Notes under the pieces: model-generated
What the model saw: the letters and a program-made list of their open reading frames with translations, nothing else
What the model was told of the DNA's origin: nothing
Database searches by the model: none
In this document: positions 8,363-17,218 of the stretch, one piece after another
How the letters are laid out: each line of letters starts with the position of its first letter
Numbering within the stretch: position 1 is the first letter of the stretch
Program-made: the position numbers and the translations under genes
NCBI GenBank assembly: GCA_934232845.1
Contig: CAKQGD010000001.1
Span: forward strand, 1 to 64,000
Direction: 5' to 3'
DNA length: 64,000 bases
Source: an uncultured Oscillospiraceae bacterium
GTDB lineage: Bacteria; Bacillota; Clostridia; Oscillospirales; Ruminococcaceae

Positions 8363-8971
8363 TCATTCGTTTGCCCCGGGGTCGAACGCGGGATTGAAGG
8401 CGTAGACGTTTTTGCGGTCGAGCGAATCCACCACACGGCCGAGCGCCTCGCCGAAGCGCTGAAAGTGTACAATTTCGCGTTCCCGCAGAAAAATGATCGG
8501 GTCGCGCACGTCGGGATCGTCGATCAGGCGAAGCAGGTTGTCGTAGGTCAGGCGGGCCTTCTGTTCGGCGGCGAGGTCCTCGGTCAGGTCGGCAATGGGG
8601 TCTCCCACCGACTGGAAAGTCTCCGCGGAAAACGGTACGCCCGCGGCATTGCACGGATAAATGCCGGTTGTGTGGTCGACGTAGTAGGCGTCGAAGCCTT
8701 CCGCCACGATCTCCTCGGGTGTCAGGCCGCGCGTAAGCTGAAACACGATGGCGGAGATCATCTCCATGTGGCCGAGCTCTTCCGTGCCGATGTCCGTCAG
8801 CGTGGCAATGGCACGCGAGCAGGGCATCGCATAGCGCTGGTTCAGATAGCGCATCGCCGCTCCGGTTTCGCCGTTGGGGCCGCCGAGCTGGGTGATGATG
8901 GCCTTTGCGAGGCGCGCGTCGGTATTGTGAATTCGAATCGGGTACTGTAAACGCTTCTCATATGCCCACAT
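8363..8971 (-). CDS. cotJC: spore coat protein CotJC (manganese-catalase family)
   Basis: This 202-residue protein of the Mn-catalase superfamily has a typical N-terminus (MWAYEKRLQYPIRI). Candidate di-manganese ligands sit in NGETGAAM (Glu35) and IGTEELGHME (Glu65, His68), with later Glu/His in EREIVHFQRFGEAL. CotJC is a component of the spore coat and may protect against peroxide. It is the last gene of cotJABC, 3 nt after cotJB, and marks the organism as an endospore former. Confidence 0.93.
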   Translation of the reverse strand: MWAYEKRLQYPIRIHNTDARLAKAIITQLGGPNGETGAAMRYLNQRYAMPCSRAIATLTDIGTEELGHMEMISAIVFQLTRGLTPEEIVAEGFDAYYVDHTTGIYPCNAAGVPFSAETFQSVGDPIADLTEDLAAEQKARLTYDNLLRLIDDPDVRDPIIFLREREIVHFQRFGEALGRVVDSLDRKNVYAFNPAFDPGANE

Positions 8972-8974
8972 AGC

Positions 8975-9235
8975 TCAGTTCTCCTCCTGCCACGGCCACG
9001 GTTCGTCAACCCAGTTCCACGACGATGCGTCGTTGTCTCCGCCGGGCATCACCGGGCCGAAGCGCTCTGTAAAATTCTTTTTCGCATCCTCAAAAGCAGC
9101 TTTTTTCTTGTAGAAATAGGCGAGCGCCTCGGCGCTGTCCGGGTGCGTGTTGAGAAACAGGTGCGTATCGAGCATGGCGAAGGACTTCTGCGCGAGCGCG
9201 CGCTCGGCCGAGAGACGGTCATTCATGCCTTCCAT
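8975..9235 (-). CDS. cotJB: spore coat protein CotJB
   Basis: This 86-residue protein is typical of CotJB: an N-terminal helix with ALAQKSFAMLDTHLFLNTHP, then DSAEALAYFYKKKAAFEDAKKNF, and a tryptophan-rich end (WNWVDEPWPW). It works with CotJA and CotJC in spore coat assembly. Its ATG overlaps the cotJA stop (TGATG), so translation is coupled. Confidence 0.93.
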   Translation of the reverse strand: MEGMNDRLSAERALAQKSFAMLDTHLFLNTHPDSAEALAYFYKKKAAFEDAKKNFTERFGPVMPGGDNDASSWNWVDEPWPWQEEN

Positions 9236-9456
9236 CAGCGCGCACCTCCCAGCCCGAGAAACGGCAGATCCAGAGATGGAAAGATGGTGCCGCGCTTGAG
9301 CGCCGCAGCGGGCTCATAGGTCTGCTCCCACTGCTGGGGCAGAACATAGGGAACCGCAAGCAGCGGCCCGGAGGACGGCTGCGGCACAATGGGGGAAATT
9401 GTTCCGCCTTCGCTCATCGTTGGGACGGCGGCGGGTTTGCTGCGATAAAAATTCAA
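9235..9456 (-). CDS. cotJA: spore coat-associated protein CotJA
   Basis: This small proline-rich protein (73 residues) has the CotJA pattern PLLAVPYVLPQQWEQTYEPAAALKRGTIFPSLDLPFLG. A TTG start at 9456 is chosen because AGGAG sits 9 nt upstream; the frame stays open to 9537 but without support. It is the first gene of the cotJABC operon, preceded by a sigma-E-like promoter. Confidence 0.85.
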   Translation of the reverse strand: MNFYRSKPAAVPTMSEGGTISPIVPQPSSGPLLAVPYVLPQQWEQTYEPAAALKRGTIFPSLDLPFLGLGGAR

Positions 9457-9480
9457 GAGATTCGTCTCCTTTCGGGAACA

Positions 9481-9508
9481 ATAAGATGGGTTCTTTTTCA
9501 CTTTATTC
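9481..9508 (-). promoter_or_regulatory. possible sigma-E sporulation promoter of cotJABC
   Basis: On the reverse strand GAATAAA (9502-9508) and CATCTTAT (9481-9488) are 13 bp apart. They resemble the mother-cell sigma-E consensus (KMATATT, N13-15, CATACANT), with 5 of 7 matches in the -35. It lies 25 nt upstream of the cotJA start. Known control of cotJ by sigma-E in Bacillus supports the assignment; the match is imperfect. Confidence 0.45.
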
Positions 9509-9613
9509 AAAAGGAAGAAAAACGGTTCCGCACACACAGGGCAAAATCACGCCGCCGTCTTGCCAAACGCGCCGCGATGGCGCATAATAAAAAAGTAAGA
9601 AAGGAGAATGACG

Positions 9614-10201
9614 ATGTCCAAGATTCTTTGGAAGGGCAGCGCCCAGCTCTCTCCCGTGCCCGCCGTGCTCGTCACCTGCGGCACGGCGGAAAAGCCGAAC
9701 GTCTTTACCGTCGCATGGACGGGGATCGTCTGTACCCAGCCGCCCAAGACGTATATTTCCGTGCGGCCGGAGCGCTTTTCGCACGCGCTTCTGTTGGAAA
9801 ACGGGGAGTTCGTCATCAATCTGACGACTGCGGCGATGGTGCGCGCCGTGGATTACTGCGGGGTGCGCTCGGGCCGAAACGAAGACAAATTCGCCGCGTG
9901 CCGCCTTTTGACCGAGCCAGCCGCCGAGGTCGCTCCGCCGGTGCTCTGCGACAGTCCCGCCGCGCTCGAGTGCCGGGTCACAGACCGCATTCCGCTCGGC
10001 AGCCATGATTTGTTTCTGGCCGATATCGTCGCCGTGCGCGCCGAGGAGGAGCTTCTCGATGAAGCGGGGCGGCTCTGCCTCGAGCGGGCGCGCCTGTTGG
10101 CGTACAGCCACGGCTCATATCACGTCCTTGGCGAGAGGCTCGGCGGATTTGGAGATTCCGTGCGGAAAAAGCCCGCGAAGAAGCGGACGAAGCGCAGATG
10201 A
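9614..10201 (+). CDS. flavin reductase family / FMN-binding protein
   Basis: This ~195-residue protein has the flavin-reductase-like FMN-binding split-barrel fold. It shows PAVLVTCGTAEKPNVFTVAWTG, PPKTYISVRPERFSHALL and the conserved EFVINLTT strand, followed by a DYCGVRSGRNEDKF segment. Members bind FMN and reduce it or act as flavoredoxins. The second ATG (9614) gives a 7-nt spacing from AGGAG; the first (9608) would be too close. The C-terminus is very basic (KKPAKKRTKRR), and the gene overlaps the next by ATGA. Confidence 0.85.
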   Translation: MSKILWKGSAQLSPVPAVLVTCGTAEKPNVFTVAWTGIVCTQPPKTYISVRPERFSHALLLENGEFVINLTTAAMVRAVDYCGVRSGRNEDKFAACRLLTEPAAEVAPPVLCDSPAALECRVTDRIPLGSHDLFLADIVAVRAEEELLDEAGRLCLERARLLAYSHGSYHVLGERLGGFGDSVRKKPAKKRTKRR

Positions 10202-11046
10202 GCGCGGCGTCTTTGTTTTGCTGTCCCGTGTGCGGCGCTTCGCTGTCCGACACGGGAACGGCGCTTCGCTGTCAAAAGGGCCACAGCTTTGACAAGGCCG
10301 CGCAGGGCTATGTGCATCTGCTGCCCGCCAATCAGATGCGCGCGAGGGTACCCGGTGACAGCCGCGAAATGGTCGCGGCGCGCCGCCGCTTTTTAGAGGC
10401 GGGATGGTATGCGCCGTTTCGGGACGCGGCGGGAGAGATTCTCTCCCGCGCTTTGTGCGGCGTGCCGTCCCCGTGCGTTCTGGATGCGGGCTGCGGAGAG
10501 GGCTACTATACCGAAGGAATCCGCCGCGCGTTGGCTGCGGCCGGCAAAACGCCGCGTGTGGCCGGCGTGGATATCTCGAAGTATGCGGTCAAAGCCGCGT
10601 GTGCGCGCAGCCGGGAGATTTCCTTTGCGGTGGCGAGCTGCTTTGCGCTTCCGGTAAAAGACGGCTTTGCCGATGCGCTGACGGCGATTTTTTCTCCCAT
10701 CGCGGAAAAGGAATTTGCCCGCGTGGTGCGGCCGGGCGGGTTTCTTCTGCTGGCCGTCGCGGGAGAGCGGCACCTTTACGGCCTCAAGGAGATTCTCTAT
10801 GAGTATCCGTATGAAAACGAACATCGAGAAACGGATTACGAGGGATTTGCGTTTGTCTCGCGCACGCCGGTGCGTACGAAAGCCTGTCTGACCGACCGCG
10901 GGCAGATCGCGGATCTGTTTGCCATGACGCCTTATTACTGGAAAACGCCAGCCGGCGGCAGCGCCCGGCTGGAAGCAGCCTCCTCGCTCGAGACGGAGCT
11001 CGGGTTTGATTTTCTTCTCTACCGCAGAAAGGAGAAACTCATATGA
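10198..11046 (+). CDS. 23S rRNA guanine-N1 methyltransferase-like protein (RlmA/TlrB family)
   Basis: This 282-residue protein has an N-terminal zinc finger (Cys9, Cys12, Cys25, His29 in CPVCG...CQKGHSFD) and the family motif AAQGYVHLLPANQ. A class I SAM-binding domain follows, with VLDAGCGEGYY at about 94-104. These are the hallmarks of RlmA (m1G745) and its relative TlrB (m1G748, tylosin resistance). Sequence inspection cannot decide which guanine is modified. The gene overlaps both neighbours by 4 bp, implying a three-gene operon. Confidence 0.87.
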   Translation: MSAASLFCCPVCGASLSDTGTALRCQKGHSFDKAAQGYVHLLPANQMRARVPGDSREMVAARRRFLEAGWYAPFRDAAGEILSRALCGVPSPCVLDAGCGEGYYTEGIRRALAAAGKTPRVAGVDISKYAVKAACARSREISFAVASCFALPVKDGFADALTAIFSPIAEKEFARVVRPGGFLLLAVAGERHLYGLKEILYEYPYENEHRETDYEGFAFVSRTPVRTKACLTDRGQIADLFAMTPYYWKTPAGGSARLEAASSLETELGFDFLLYRRKEKLI

Positions 11047-11921
11047 AACAGAACTTAAAAAGACGCCCCTCCTCCCGTAAAAGCGCGGGAGCGGTTCTTG
11101 CCGGAGGAGCTGCACTTGCGGGTGCGGCGGCGTACTGTGCGTGGGAGAATCACGCGCTGACCGTCGGCCGGTATCAGGTGAGAATTGGCCTGCCGGAGCC
11201 GCTGACGATTGTAAGTCTTGCCGATCTGCACGGAAAAACCTTCGGCGGCAGGCTGCTCTCGCGCACTGCGGCGCTTTCTCCCGATCTGATTGTACTGCCG
11301 GGCGACACGGTCAGCGCGGACTGCCGCCATGTGTCCGCCGTGTCCTCGCTGCTGCGGCAGCTTGGCACGATCGCGCCCGTTGTCATGATCCCCGGCAATC
11401 ATGAACAGCGCTCGGGCAGGCTGGAGGAGCTGTCCGCACGGTTTGAGAGGGCGGGTGCGCATGTGCTGCGAAACGAGCAGATCGATCTCACGCTTCGCGG
11501 CATGCCGGTGCATCTTCTCGGCCTTGCGGAGCGGCTTGCCGTATCGCGGTTCGATTATCTGCGCGCGGCGGCGGGGCGCCTTGAGTATCCGGATCATGAC
11601 GCGGCGCTGCTCTCCCTTGCGCGGGAAGAGGGGCTTCGCATTGTGCTGTCTCACTTCCCCGAGCTGTTCGCGGGGATCGGCGAGCGCTCGTACCGCCGCT
11701 TTTCATTTGATCTGATGTTTTCGGGCCATGCTCACGGCGGACAGGTGCGCCTGCCGGGAGTCGGCGGGCTGTATGCGCCGGGGCAGGGCTTTTTGCCCCG
11801 ATACGACGCGGGCGTCTACGGAGAAGGCCCCCGCCTGATCGTCAGCCGGGGCTTGGGCAACGACAGTCTTGTGCCGCGTATCGCAAACCGCCCCGAGATC
11901 GTCTGCGTAACCGTGCGGTGA
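11043..11921 (+). CDS. YkuE-like metallophosphoesterase
   Basis: This 292-residue calcineurin-like phosphoesterase has an N-terminal hydrophobic anchor (about 14-34). All metal-binding motifs are present: SLADLHG (Asp61, His63), LPGDT (86-90), PGNHE (118-122) and SGHAHGGQ near residue 230. The architecture matches B. subtilis YkuE and related LpxH-like membrane-facing phosphoesterases. The physiological substrate is unknown. It is the last gene of the flavin reductase-rlmA-phosphoesterase operon. Confidence 0.88.
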   Translation: MKQNLKRRPSSRKSAGAVLAGGAALAGAAAYCAWENHALTVGRYQVRIGLPEPLTIVSLADLHGKTFGGRLLSRTAALSPDLIVLPGDTVSADCRHVSAVSSLLRQLGTIAPVVMIPGNHEQRSGRLEELSARFERAGAHVLRNEQIDLTLRGMPVHLLGLAERLAVSRFDYLRAAAGRLEYPDHDAALLSLAREEGLRIVLSHFPELFAGIGERSYRRFSFDLMFSGHAHGGQVRLPGVGGLYAPGQGFLPRYDAGVYGEGPRLIVSRGLGNDSLVPRIANRPEIVCVTVR

Positions 11922-11979
11922 GCTTTGAAAAAAGCGCCGCCTTGCCGCCGAAAACAAAAAGAAACGGCTTCTGCACAAA

Positions 11980-12019
11980 GCCAAGAGCGGCATCTTTGCA
12001 AAAAAGCGCCGCTCTTGGC
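11980..12019. repeat. 12-bp perfect inverted repeat downstream of the phosphoesterase gene
   Basis: GCCAAGAGCGGC (11980-11991) is repeated as GCCGCTCTTGGC (12008-12019) around a 16-nt loop. It lies between the phosphoesterase stop and the rimP promoter and probably terminates or stabilises the upstream transcript, although no clear U-run follows. Confidence 0.55.
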
Positions 12020-12060
12020 GGAAAATATGCCGCTTTGTCTGAGCTTTTTTAAAAAACGGC

Positions 12061-12089
12061 TTGCATCTGCGGCAAAAATATGCTATTGT
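12061..12089 (+). promoter_or_regulatory. promoter of the rimP-nusA-infB operon
   Basis: TTGCAT (12061-12066) and TATTGT (12084-12089) are separated by 17 bp, about 75 nt upstream of rimP. An overlapping TAAAAT could serve as an alternative -10. Confidence 0.55.
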
Positions 12090-12115
12090 AAAATACAGTA
12101 AGATGATTTGACTGG

Positions 12116-12143
12116 AGAGTGGGTAATAAAAACCCGCTCTTTT
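12116..12143 (+). terminator. terminator-like hairpin in the rimP 5' leader
   Basis: AGAGTGGGT pairs with ACCCGCTCT (9 bp with one G-U) and is followed by TTTT, inside the leader 20 nt before the rimP Shine-Dalgarno. It looks like an attenuator controlling entry into the nusA-infB operon. NusA is itself a termination factor, which makes feedback plausible but unproven. Confidence 0.5.
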
Positions 12144-12164
12144 GTTTATGTACAGGGGGTTTTT

Positions 12165-12659
12165 ATGCCAAAGGAAAAGAAAAGCACCGTCGCCGTGGCC
12201 GAGGAGCTTGCAGCTCCCGTGCTGGAGGAGCTGGGGCTTGAATTGTGGGACGTCCGCTTTGAAAAAGAAGGCGGAGGATGGTTTCTGCGCTATTTTATCG
12301 ACAAGCCGGGCGGCGTCACCATCGACGACTGCGAGCGGTTTTCCCGCGCGGTCGATCCGCTTCTTGACGAGGCCGACCCGATCAGCCAGTCGTACTGCCT
12401 CGAGGTGTCTTCCCCCGGGGTGGAAAGAGAACTGGTGCGCCCGCGTCATTTCGAGCAGAATCTCGGGCGCGCCGTCACCGTTCGCCTGATCCGTCCGAAG
12501 GACGGTGTGCGGGAAATTTCCGGCACGCTGCTTTCTTATGAGAACGGCGCGGCCGCCGTGCGCGCCGAAGACGGAACCGAATATACCGTTTTAAAGTCCG
12601 AGGCCGCGTATGTCCGGCTGGCCGACGATTTTGACTACAGCAAAGGAGCAGAAGGATGA
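12165..12659 (+). CDS. rimP: ribosome maturation factor RimP
   Basis: This 164-residue protein has the RimP signature: EELAAPVLEELGLELWDVRF, then FLRYFIDKPGGVTIDDCERFSRAV and the highly conserved CLEVSSPGVERELVRPRHFE. A C-terminal SH3-like domain follows. RimP assists 30S subunit maturation. ATG at 12165 follows AGGGGG by 5-6 nt. It overlaps nusA by ATGA as the first gene of the classical Firmicute operon. Confidence 0.95.
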   Translation: MPKEKKSTVAVAEELAAPVLEELGLELWDVRFEKEGGGWFLRYFIDKPGGVTIDDCERFSRAVDPLLDEADPISQSYCLEVSSPGVERELVRPRHFEQNLGRAVTVRLIRPKDGVREISGTLLSYENGAAAVRAEDGTEYTVLKSEAAYVRLADDFDYSKGAEG

Positions 12660-13717
12660 ACACCGAGTTTTTTGAAGCAATCAAGCTGCTGGAGAAAGAA
12701 AAGGGCATTCCCGCGGCCTATCTGATTGAAAAGATTCAGAACGCCATTTCGATCGCCATCAAGCGCGACGCAAACGGCGGCGAGGACAACATCGTCGAAA
12801 TCGATCCCGACACGGGGCGGTTTTATGTCGCGGTGAGAAAGCAGGTTGTAGAGGACGTGGAAAACCCCGCGATGGAGCTTTCTCTCGAACAGGCGCGTCG
12901 GCATGATTCCAACGCGGGCATCGGCGACATGGTCGAGATCCCGCTCGAGACCAAGCAGTTCGGCCGCATCGCCGCGATGAGCGCCAAGCATGTGATCCGG
13001 CAGGGCATCCGCGAGGCGGAGCGCGGCCAGCTCCTTGCGGAATATCAGTCTAAGGAGCGCGACATTGTCACCGCGACCGTGCTGCGCACCGATCCCAAAA
13101 AGGGCAACGTCACCGTGGAGATCGGCCGCAGCGAGGCGATTCTGCCCAAGGCCGAGCAGGTTCCCGGAGAGGAATATCCCGACGGCGCGCGCATTAAGGT
13201 ATATGTGTCGGATGTCGTCAATGGGGAAAAGGGCCCCAAGATCATGATTTCCCGCGTGCACCCCGGTCTGGTGCGCCGTCTGTTCGAGATGAACATTCCC
13301 GAGGTTTACGACGGCACGGTCGAGATCAAATCCATTTCCCGCGAGGCGGGCCTGCGCAGCAAGGTAGCCGTCTGGTCAAAGGATGAAAATGTCGATGCCG
13401 TCGGCGCGTGTATCGGTCCGAAGGGCGCGCGTGTCAATACAATTGTTGACGAACTCGGCGGTGAAAAGATCGACGTCATCAAATACTCTGAGGATCCGGC
13501 GGAGTTTGTCGCGGCGGCGCTCGCCCCCGCGACGGTACTCGGTGTAGAGCTTGACCCCGAGGGCGCGCGCGCCTGCCGCGCGACGGTGCCCGACCATCAG
13601 CTCTCGCTGGCGATCGGCAACAAGGGCCATAACGCCCGGCTTGCCGCCCGCCTGACCGGATGGAAGATCGATATCCGCCCGGAGAGCGGATTCTACGGCG
13701 AGGATCTGCCGGAATAA
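12656..13717 (+). CDS. nusA: transcription termination/antitermination factor NusA
   Basis: This 353-residue NusA has the N-terminal RNA-polymerase-binding domain (1-~125), then the S1 domain with KGNVTVEIGRSEAILPKAEQ. Two KH domains follow, including GACIGPKGARVNTIVDEL and SLAIGNKGHNARLAARLTGW. It lacks the acidic repeats of proteobacterial NusA, as expected for Firmicutes. It modulates pausing, termination and rRNA antitermination. It is coupled to rimP and followed 19 nt later by rnpM. Confidence 0.97.
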   Translation: MNTEFFEAIKLLEKEKGIPAAYLIEKIQNAISIAIKRDANGGEDNIVEIDPDTGRFYVAVRKQVVEDVENPAMELSLEQARRHDSNAGIGDMVEIPLETKQFGRIAAMSAKHVIRQGIREAERGQLLAEYQSKERDIVTATVLRTDPKKGNVTVEIGRSEAILPKAEQVPGEEYPDGARIKVYVSDVVNGEKGPKIMISRVHPGLVRRLFEMNIPEVYDGTVEIKSISREAGLRSKVAVWSKDENVDAVGACIGPKGARVNTIVDELGGEKIDVIKYSEDPAEFVAAALAPATVLGVELDPEGARACRATVPDHQLSLAIGNKGHNARLAARLTGWKIDIRPESGFYGEDLPE

Positions 13718-13736
13718 TTTTCTGAGGGAAGGGACG

Positions 13737-14024
13737 GTGATCCGAAATATGAAAGCAGTGAAAAAAGCGCCCGAAAGGATGTGCGCGGGCTGCGGAGAGC
13801 ATTTTCCGAAAAAGGAGCTCATCCGCGTCGTGCGTTCGCCCGAGGGTGAGATTTCTCTCGATACAACGGGAAAAAAGCCCGGGCGCGGTGCGTATCTCTG
13901 TGCGAATGCGGAATGCTTCCGCAAGGCGCGCAAAGCGCGGCGGTTTGAGCGCGCGCTGTCCTGCGCCATTCCGGACGCCGTTTACGACGCGATGGAGGAG
14001 GAGCTGATGCGGCGTGAAGAATAA
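13737..14024 (+). CDS. rnpM: YlxR family RNase P modulator
   Basis: This 95-residue basic RNA-binding protein has the YlxR motif: PERMCAGCGEHFPKKELIRVVRSPEG, GRGAYLC and a conserved FRKARKARRFERAL. YlxR of B. subtilis binds the RNase P RNA and modulates its activity (RnpM). The GTG at 13737 is preceded by AGGGAAGGGA. It overlaps the next gene by 11 nt, as in other Firmicutes. Confidence 0.9.
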   Translation: MIRNMKAVKKAPERMCAGCGEHFPKKELIRVVRSPEGEISLDTTGKKPGRGAYLCANAECFRKARKARRFERALSCAIPDAVYDAMEEELMRREE

Positions 14025-14331
14025 GACGCTGGGGATGCTCTCGATCTGCCGCAAGGCCGGAAAACTCAAGCCGGGGTTCGACCCCGCCGCGAACAGTCTG
14101 GGGCGTGACGCCGCCCTTGTCGCGTTTTCCGCCGATGCGTCCCCCAAGACGAAAGAGCGTATGGCCGAAAAAGCCCTGCGCGCGGGCGTCGCCTGCCTGA
14201 CCCTGCCGTTTACGGCGGATGAGATCGGGTATGCGACGGGCAAGCGCGTCGTGGTCCTTGCGATCACGGACGAGGGCTTGGCCCGGCAGGTGTCCCGTCT
14301 GGCCGGCGGGTCCAATGAGGAGGTAATGTGA
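14014..14331 (+). CDS. L7Ae-family ribosomal protein YlxQ
   Basis: This 105-residue protein of the L7Ae/L30e/YlxQ family starts GMLSICRKAGKLKPGFDPA, has the LVAFSADASPKTKERM segment, and ends with the conserved VVVLAITDEGLARQVSRL. It is thought to bind kink-turn RNA. It begins with GTG inside rnpM and ends 3 nt before infB, conserving the usual gene order. Confidence 0.88.
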   Translation: MKNKTLGMLSICRKAGKLKPGFDPAANSLGRDAALVAFSADASPKTKERMAEKALRAGVACLTLPFTADEIGYATGKRVVVLAITDEGLARQVSRLAGGSNEEVM

Positions 14332-14334
14332 TTT

Positions 14335-16734
14335 ATGATGGATAAATACCGCGTACACGAGGCGGCAAAGGATCTGAACGTTCCGAGTAAGGAGATTCTC
14401 GATCTTTTAAACCGCTATTTTCCCGATGACCAGCGCAAGCATATGACGGCGCTTTCCGATAAGGAGCTGAACGTCGTGTTCGACCATTACACGTCGAAGC
14501 GGCAGATCGCGGATATCGGCGACTATTTCGCCAAGGCGAAGCCCGCCGCGCCCGCCCCCGCTTCTGCTCCCGCGCAGAAGGCGGCCCCCGCCGCGCAGGC
14601 ACAGAGCAGAAAGCCGCAGGGTCAGCAGCCGGCATTGCAGAAGAACGGCCGTCCGCAGCAGGACCGCCGCCCGGCGCAGGGTCAGCCCCAGCAGCACCCG
14701 GCACAGCAGCAGACGTCCGCGCCCGCCGCGCAGCAGGCCGCGCCCTCCAATAAGATCGAGCGCCGCGAAACGCGCCATGTGGATATGCGCTCCGCACAGG
14801 TCAATCTGGACAAATACAACGAGCGCTACGAGACGATGGGCCCCTCCAACCTCGGGAAAAAGGCGCAGGGCCCCAATAAGCAGAAATTCACCGGGCGCCA
14901 GCAGAGAGGCAAGCCGTTTCGTTCGCGCCGCGAGCAGGAACTGGAAAAAATGCGCCGCCTTGAGCTCGAGAAGCAGCGCCGTCAGAAGCTTGAAGTGCAG
15001 CTGCCCGATGAGCTGACGGTCGGCGAGTTGGCGCTGCGCCTCAAGGTGCAGGCCGCCGAGATCGTCAAGCGCCTGATGGCGATGGGCATTTTTGCCTCTG
15101 CCACGCAGGTGATCGACTACGACACCGCCGCACTTGTCGCGATGGAGATCGGCGCCAAGGTCGAGCATGAGGTGGTTGTCACGATCGAAGAGCGCCTCTT
15201 TGACGAGAGCGGGGATCAGGATGAGAACCTCGAGCCGCGCTGCCCGATCGTCGTGGTCATGGGCCACGTCGACCACGGCAAAACCTCGCTGCTTGACGCG
15301 ATCCGCAACACCAACGTGACCGCGCGCGAGGCCGGCGGCATTACGCAGCATATCGGCGCCTATCAGGTGGAAGTCGACGGGCGGCCGATCACCTTCCTTG
15401 ACACGCCCGGACACGCCGCGTTTACTTCCATGCGCGCCCGCGGCGCGCAGGTGACCGACATCGCCGTGCTCGTCGTCGCGGCGGACGACGGCGTGATGCC
15501 GCAGACCGTTGAGGCGATCAATCATGCCAAGGCTGCCGGCGTGCAGATCATTGTGGCCATCAACAAGATGGATAAGCCGCATGCCGATCCCCACCGCGTC
15601 AAGCAGGAGCTGACCGAATACGGCCTCGTCTGCGAGGATTGGGGCGGCGACGTCATCTGCTGTCCGGTTTCCGCCAAGAAGGGCGACGGCATCGAAAACC
15701 TTTTGGAAATGATTCTGCTTGTGGCCGACACCCAGGAGCTGACCGCCAATCCCAACCGCATGGCCAAGGGCACGGTCATCGAATCGCGGCTCGATAAGGG
15801 ACGCGGCCCGATTGCAACGGTGCTCGTGCAGAACGGCACGCTGCATTCCGGCGATATCGTGATCGCGGGCACGGCGCTTGGCCGTGTGCGTACAATGACC
15901 AACGATAAGGGCGAGCGCATTGAAGAAGCGGGCCCGTCCGTTCCGGTCGAGATTACCGGTCTTGCCGAGGTGCCCGCCGCGGGCGATGTGCTCAACGCCG
16001 TCGAGGATGAGCGCCTTGCGAAGGAGCTTGTCGACAAGCGCCGCTTTGAACAGAAGGAAGAGCAGTTCAAGGCTTATCAGAAGGTTACGCTCGACAACCT
16101 CTTCAGTCAGATCTCCGAGGGCGAGATGAAAGAGCTTCCCATTATCGTCAAGGCGGATGTGGACGGCTCCGTCGAAGCCGTGCGCCAGTCGCTTGAAAAG
16201 CTTTCGAACGAAGAGGTCAAGGTGCGCGTCATTCACGGCGCGGTCGGCGCGGTCAATGAGAGCGACGTCATGCTGGCCAACGCTTCCAACGCGATCATTG
16301 TCGGCTTTAACGTGCGCCCGGAGCAATCCGCCAAGGAGACCGCCGAGCGCGAAAACGTCGATATCCGCCTCTACCGCGTCATCTATGACGCGATCAACGA
16401 GGTTACCGACGCCCTCAAGGGTATGCTGGCTCCCAAGATCCGCGAGGTCGAGCTGGGGCGTGCAGAGGTGCGTCAGGTTTACAAGGTCTCCTCGGTCGGC
16501 ACGATTGCGGGCGGCTATGTTCTCAGCGGCAAGATCTCCCGCACTGCGCTCATCCGTGTGGTGCGTGACGGCATCATCATCGCAGACGACAAGCTCGCGA
16601 GCCTCAAGCGCTTTAAGGACGACGTCAAGGAAGTCAACAGCGGTTACGAGTGCGGCATGATGCTGACAAAGTTCTCCGATATCAAAGAGGGCGATATCTT
16701 CGAAGCCTACGAGATGCAGGAGTACCGCGAGTAA
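14335..16734 (+). CDS. infB: translation initiation factor IF-2
   Basis: This 799-residue IF-2 has an N-terminal IF2_N domain ([22 protein letters not shown]), then an Ala/Gln/Pro-rich variable linker (about 65-145). A second IF2_N domain and the G domain follow, with [19 protein letters not shown] (G1), DTPGHAAF (G3) and NKMDKP (G4). Domains II-IV are intact through to the C-terminus. It positions fMet-tRNA on the 30S subunit. The gene has AGGAGG upstream and two adjacent ATG codons; the first is used here. Long antisense open frames inside it are codon-bias artefacts. Confidence 0.97.
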   Translation: MMDKYRVHEAAKDLNVPSKEILDLLNRYFPDDQRKHMTALSDKELNVVFDHYTSKRQIADIGDYFAKAKPAAPAPASAPAQKAAPAAQAQSRKPQGQQPALQKNGRPQQDRRPAQGQPQQHPAQQQTSAPAAQQAAPSNKIERRETRHVDMRSAQVNLDKYNERYETMGPSNLGKKAQGPNKQKFTGRQQRGKPFRSRREQELEKMRRLELEKQRRQKLEVQLPDELTVGELALRLKVQAAEIVKRLMAMGIFASATQVIDYDTAALVAMEIGAKVEHEVVVTIEERLFDESGDQDENLEPRCPIVVVMGHVDHGKTSLLDAIRNTNVTAREAGGITQHIGAYQVEVDGRPITFLDTPGHAAFTSMRARGAQVTDIAVLVVAADDGVMPQTVEAINHAKAAGVQIIVAINKMDKPHADPHRVKQELTEYGLVCEDWGGDVICCPVSAKKGDGIENLLEMILLVADTQELTANPNRMAKGTVIESRLDKGRGPIATVLVQNGTLHSGDIVIAGTALGRVRTMTNDKGERIEEAGPSVPVEITGLAEVPAAGDVLNAVEDERLAKELVDKRRFEQKEEQFKAYQKVTLDNLFSQISEGEMKELPIIVKADVDGSVEAVRQSLEKLSNEEVKVRVIHGAVGAVNESDVMLANASNAIIVGFNVRPEQSAKETAERENVDIRLYRVIYDAINEVTDALKGMLAPKIREVELGRAEVRQVYKVSSVGTIAGGYVLSGKISRTALIRVVRDGIIIADDKLASLKRFKDDVKEVNSGYECGMMLTKFSDIKEGDIFEAYEMQEYRE

Positions 16735-16792
16735 GAGAAAAACTTTTTTACACCTTAGAGAGAAAAGTTTTTTGCATGGGGAATATAACAGC

Positions 16793-16816
16793 GGGGGACG
16801 GGCGAGCCCGTCCCCC
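16793..16816. repeat. GC-rich perfect hairpin between infB and rbfA
   Basis: GGGGGACGGGC (16793-16803) is followed after GA by GCCCGTCCCCC (16806-16816): an 11-bp perfect stem with a minimal loop and no U-tract. It may slow decay, mark a processing site or partially terminate transcripts between infB and rbfA. Confidence 0.6.
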
Positions 16817-16849
16817 TAAAACGTAAAAGGCAGGAGGTTTTCTGAGAAA

Positions 16850-17218
16850 ATGCCTTCCTACAGAGTACAGAGATTGAATGAGGACGTGCTGCGGGAAATG
16901 ACCGCTCTGCTGCGCGAGATGAAGGATCCCCGCGTGCAGGAGGCGATGCTTTCCGTCGTCAAGGTGGATCTTGCAAGCGACCTGACGAGCTGCCGTGTAT
17001 ATGTCAGCTCGCTGCATGGCATCGAATCCGCACGCAAAGCGGTTTCGGCGCTGAAAAACGCGGCGGGTTTTCTGCGGCATGAGCTGGGACAGCGCGTGCA
17101 GATGCGCCATACGCCGGAGCTTCGCTTTATCGCGGATGACTCGATCGAGCATTCCGCCGAGATTGCGCGCATTTTGGGACAGCTTTCGAAGGAGGACGGA
17201 TCCGGCCATGAGGATTGA
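16850..17218 (+). CDS. rbfA: 30S ribosome-binding factor RbfA
   Basis: This 122-residue KH-like protein matches RbfA: RVQRLNEDVLREMTALL, the conserved KDPRVQEAMLSVVKVDLASDL and the C-terminal RHELGQRVQMRHTPELRFIADDS. It acts in maturation of the 16S rRNA 5' end and cold adaptation. AGGAGG precedes the ATG. The gene overlaps nrnA by 11 nt, indicating one transcript. Confidence 0.95.
   Translation: MPSYRVQRLNEDVLREMTALLREMKDPRVQEAMLSVVKVDLASDLTSCRVYVSSLHGIESARKAVSALKNAAGFLRHELGQRVQMRHTPELRFIADDSIEHSAEIARILGQLSKEDGSGHED

Noticed and set aside
14407..16326. 639-codon open frame antisense to infB
   Set aside because: It is the shadow of a GC-rich gene with strong third-position bias; the plus frame encodes full IF-2, and the antisense protein has no domain or ribosome-binding site.
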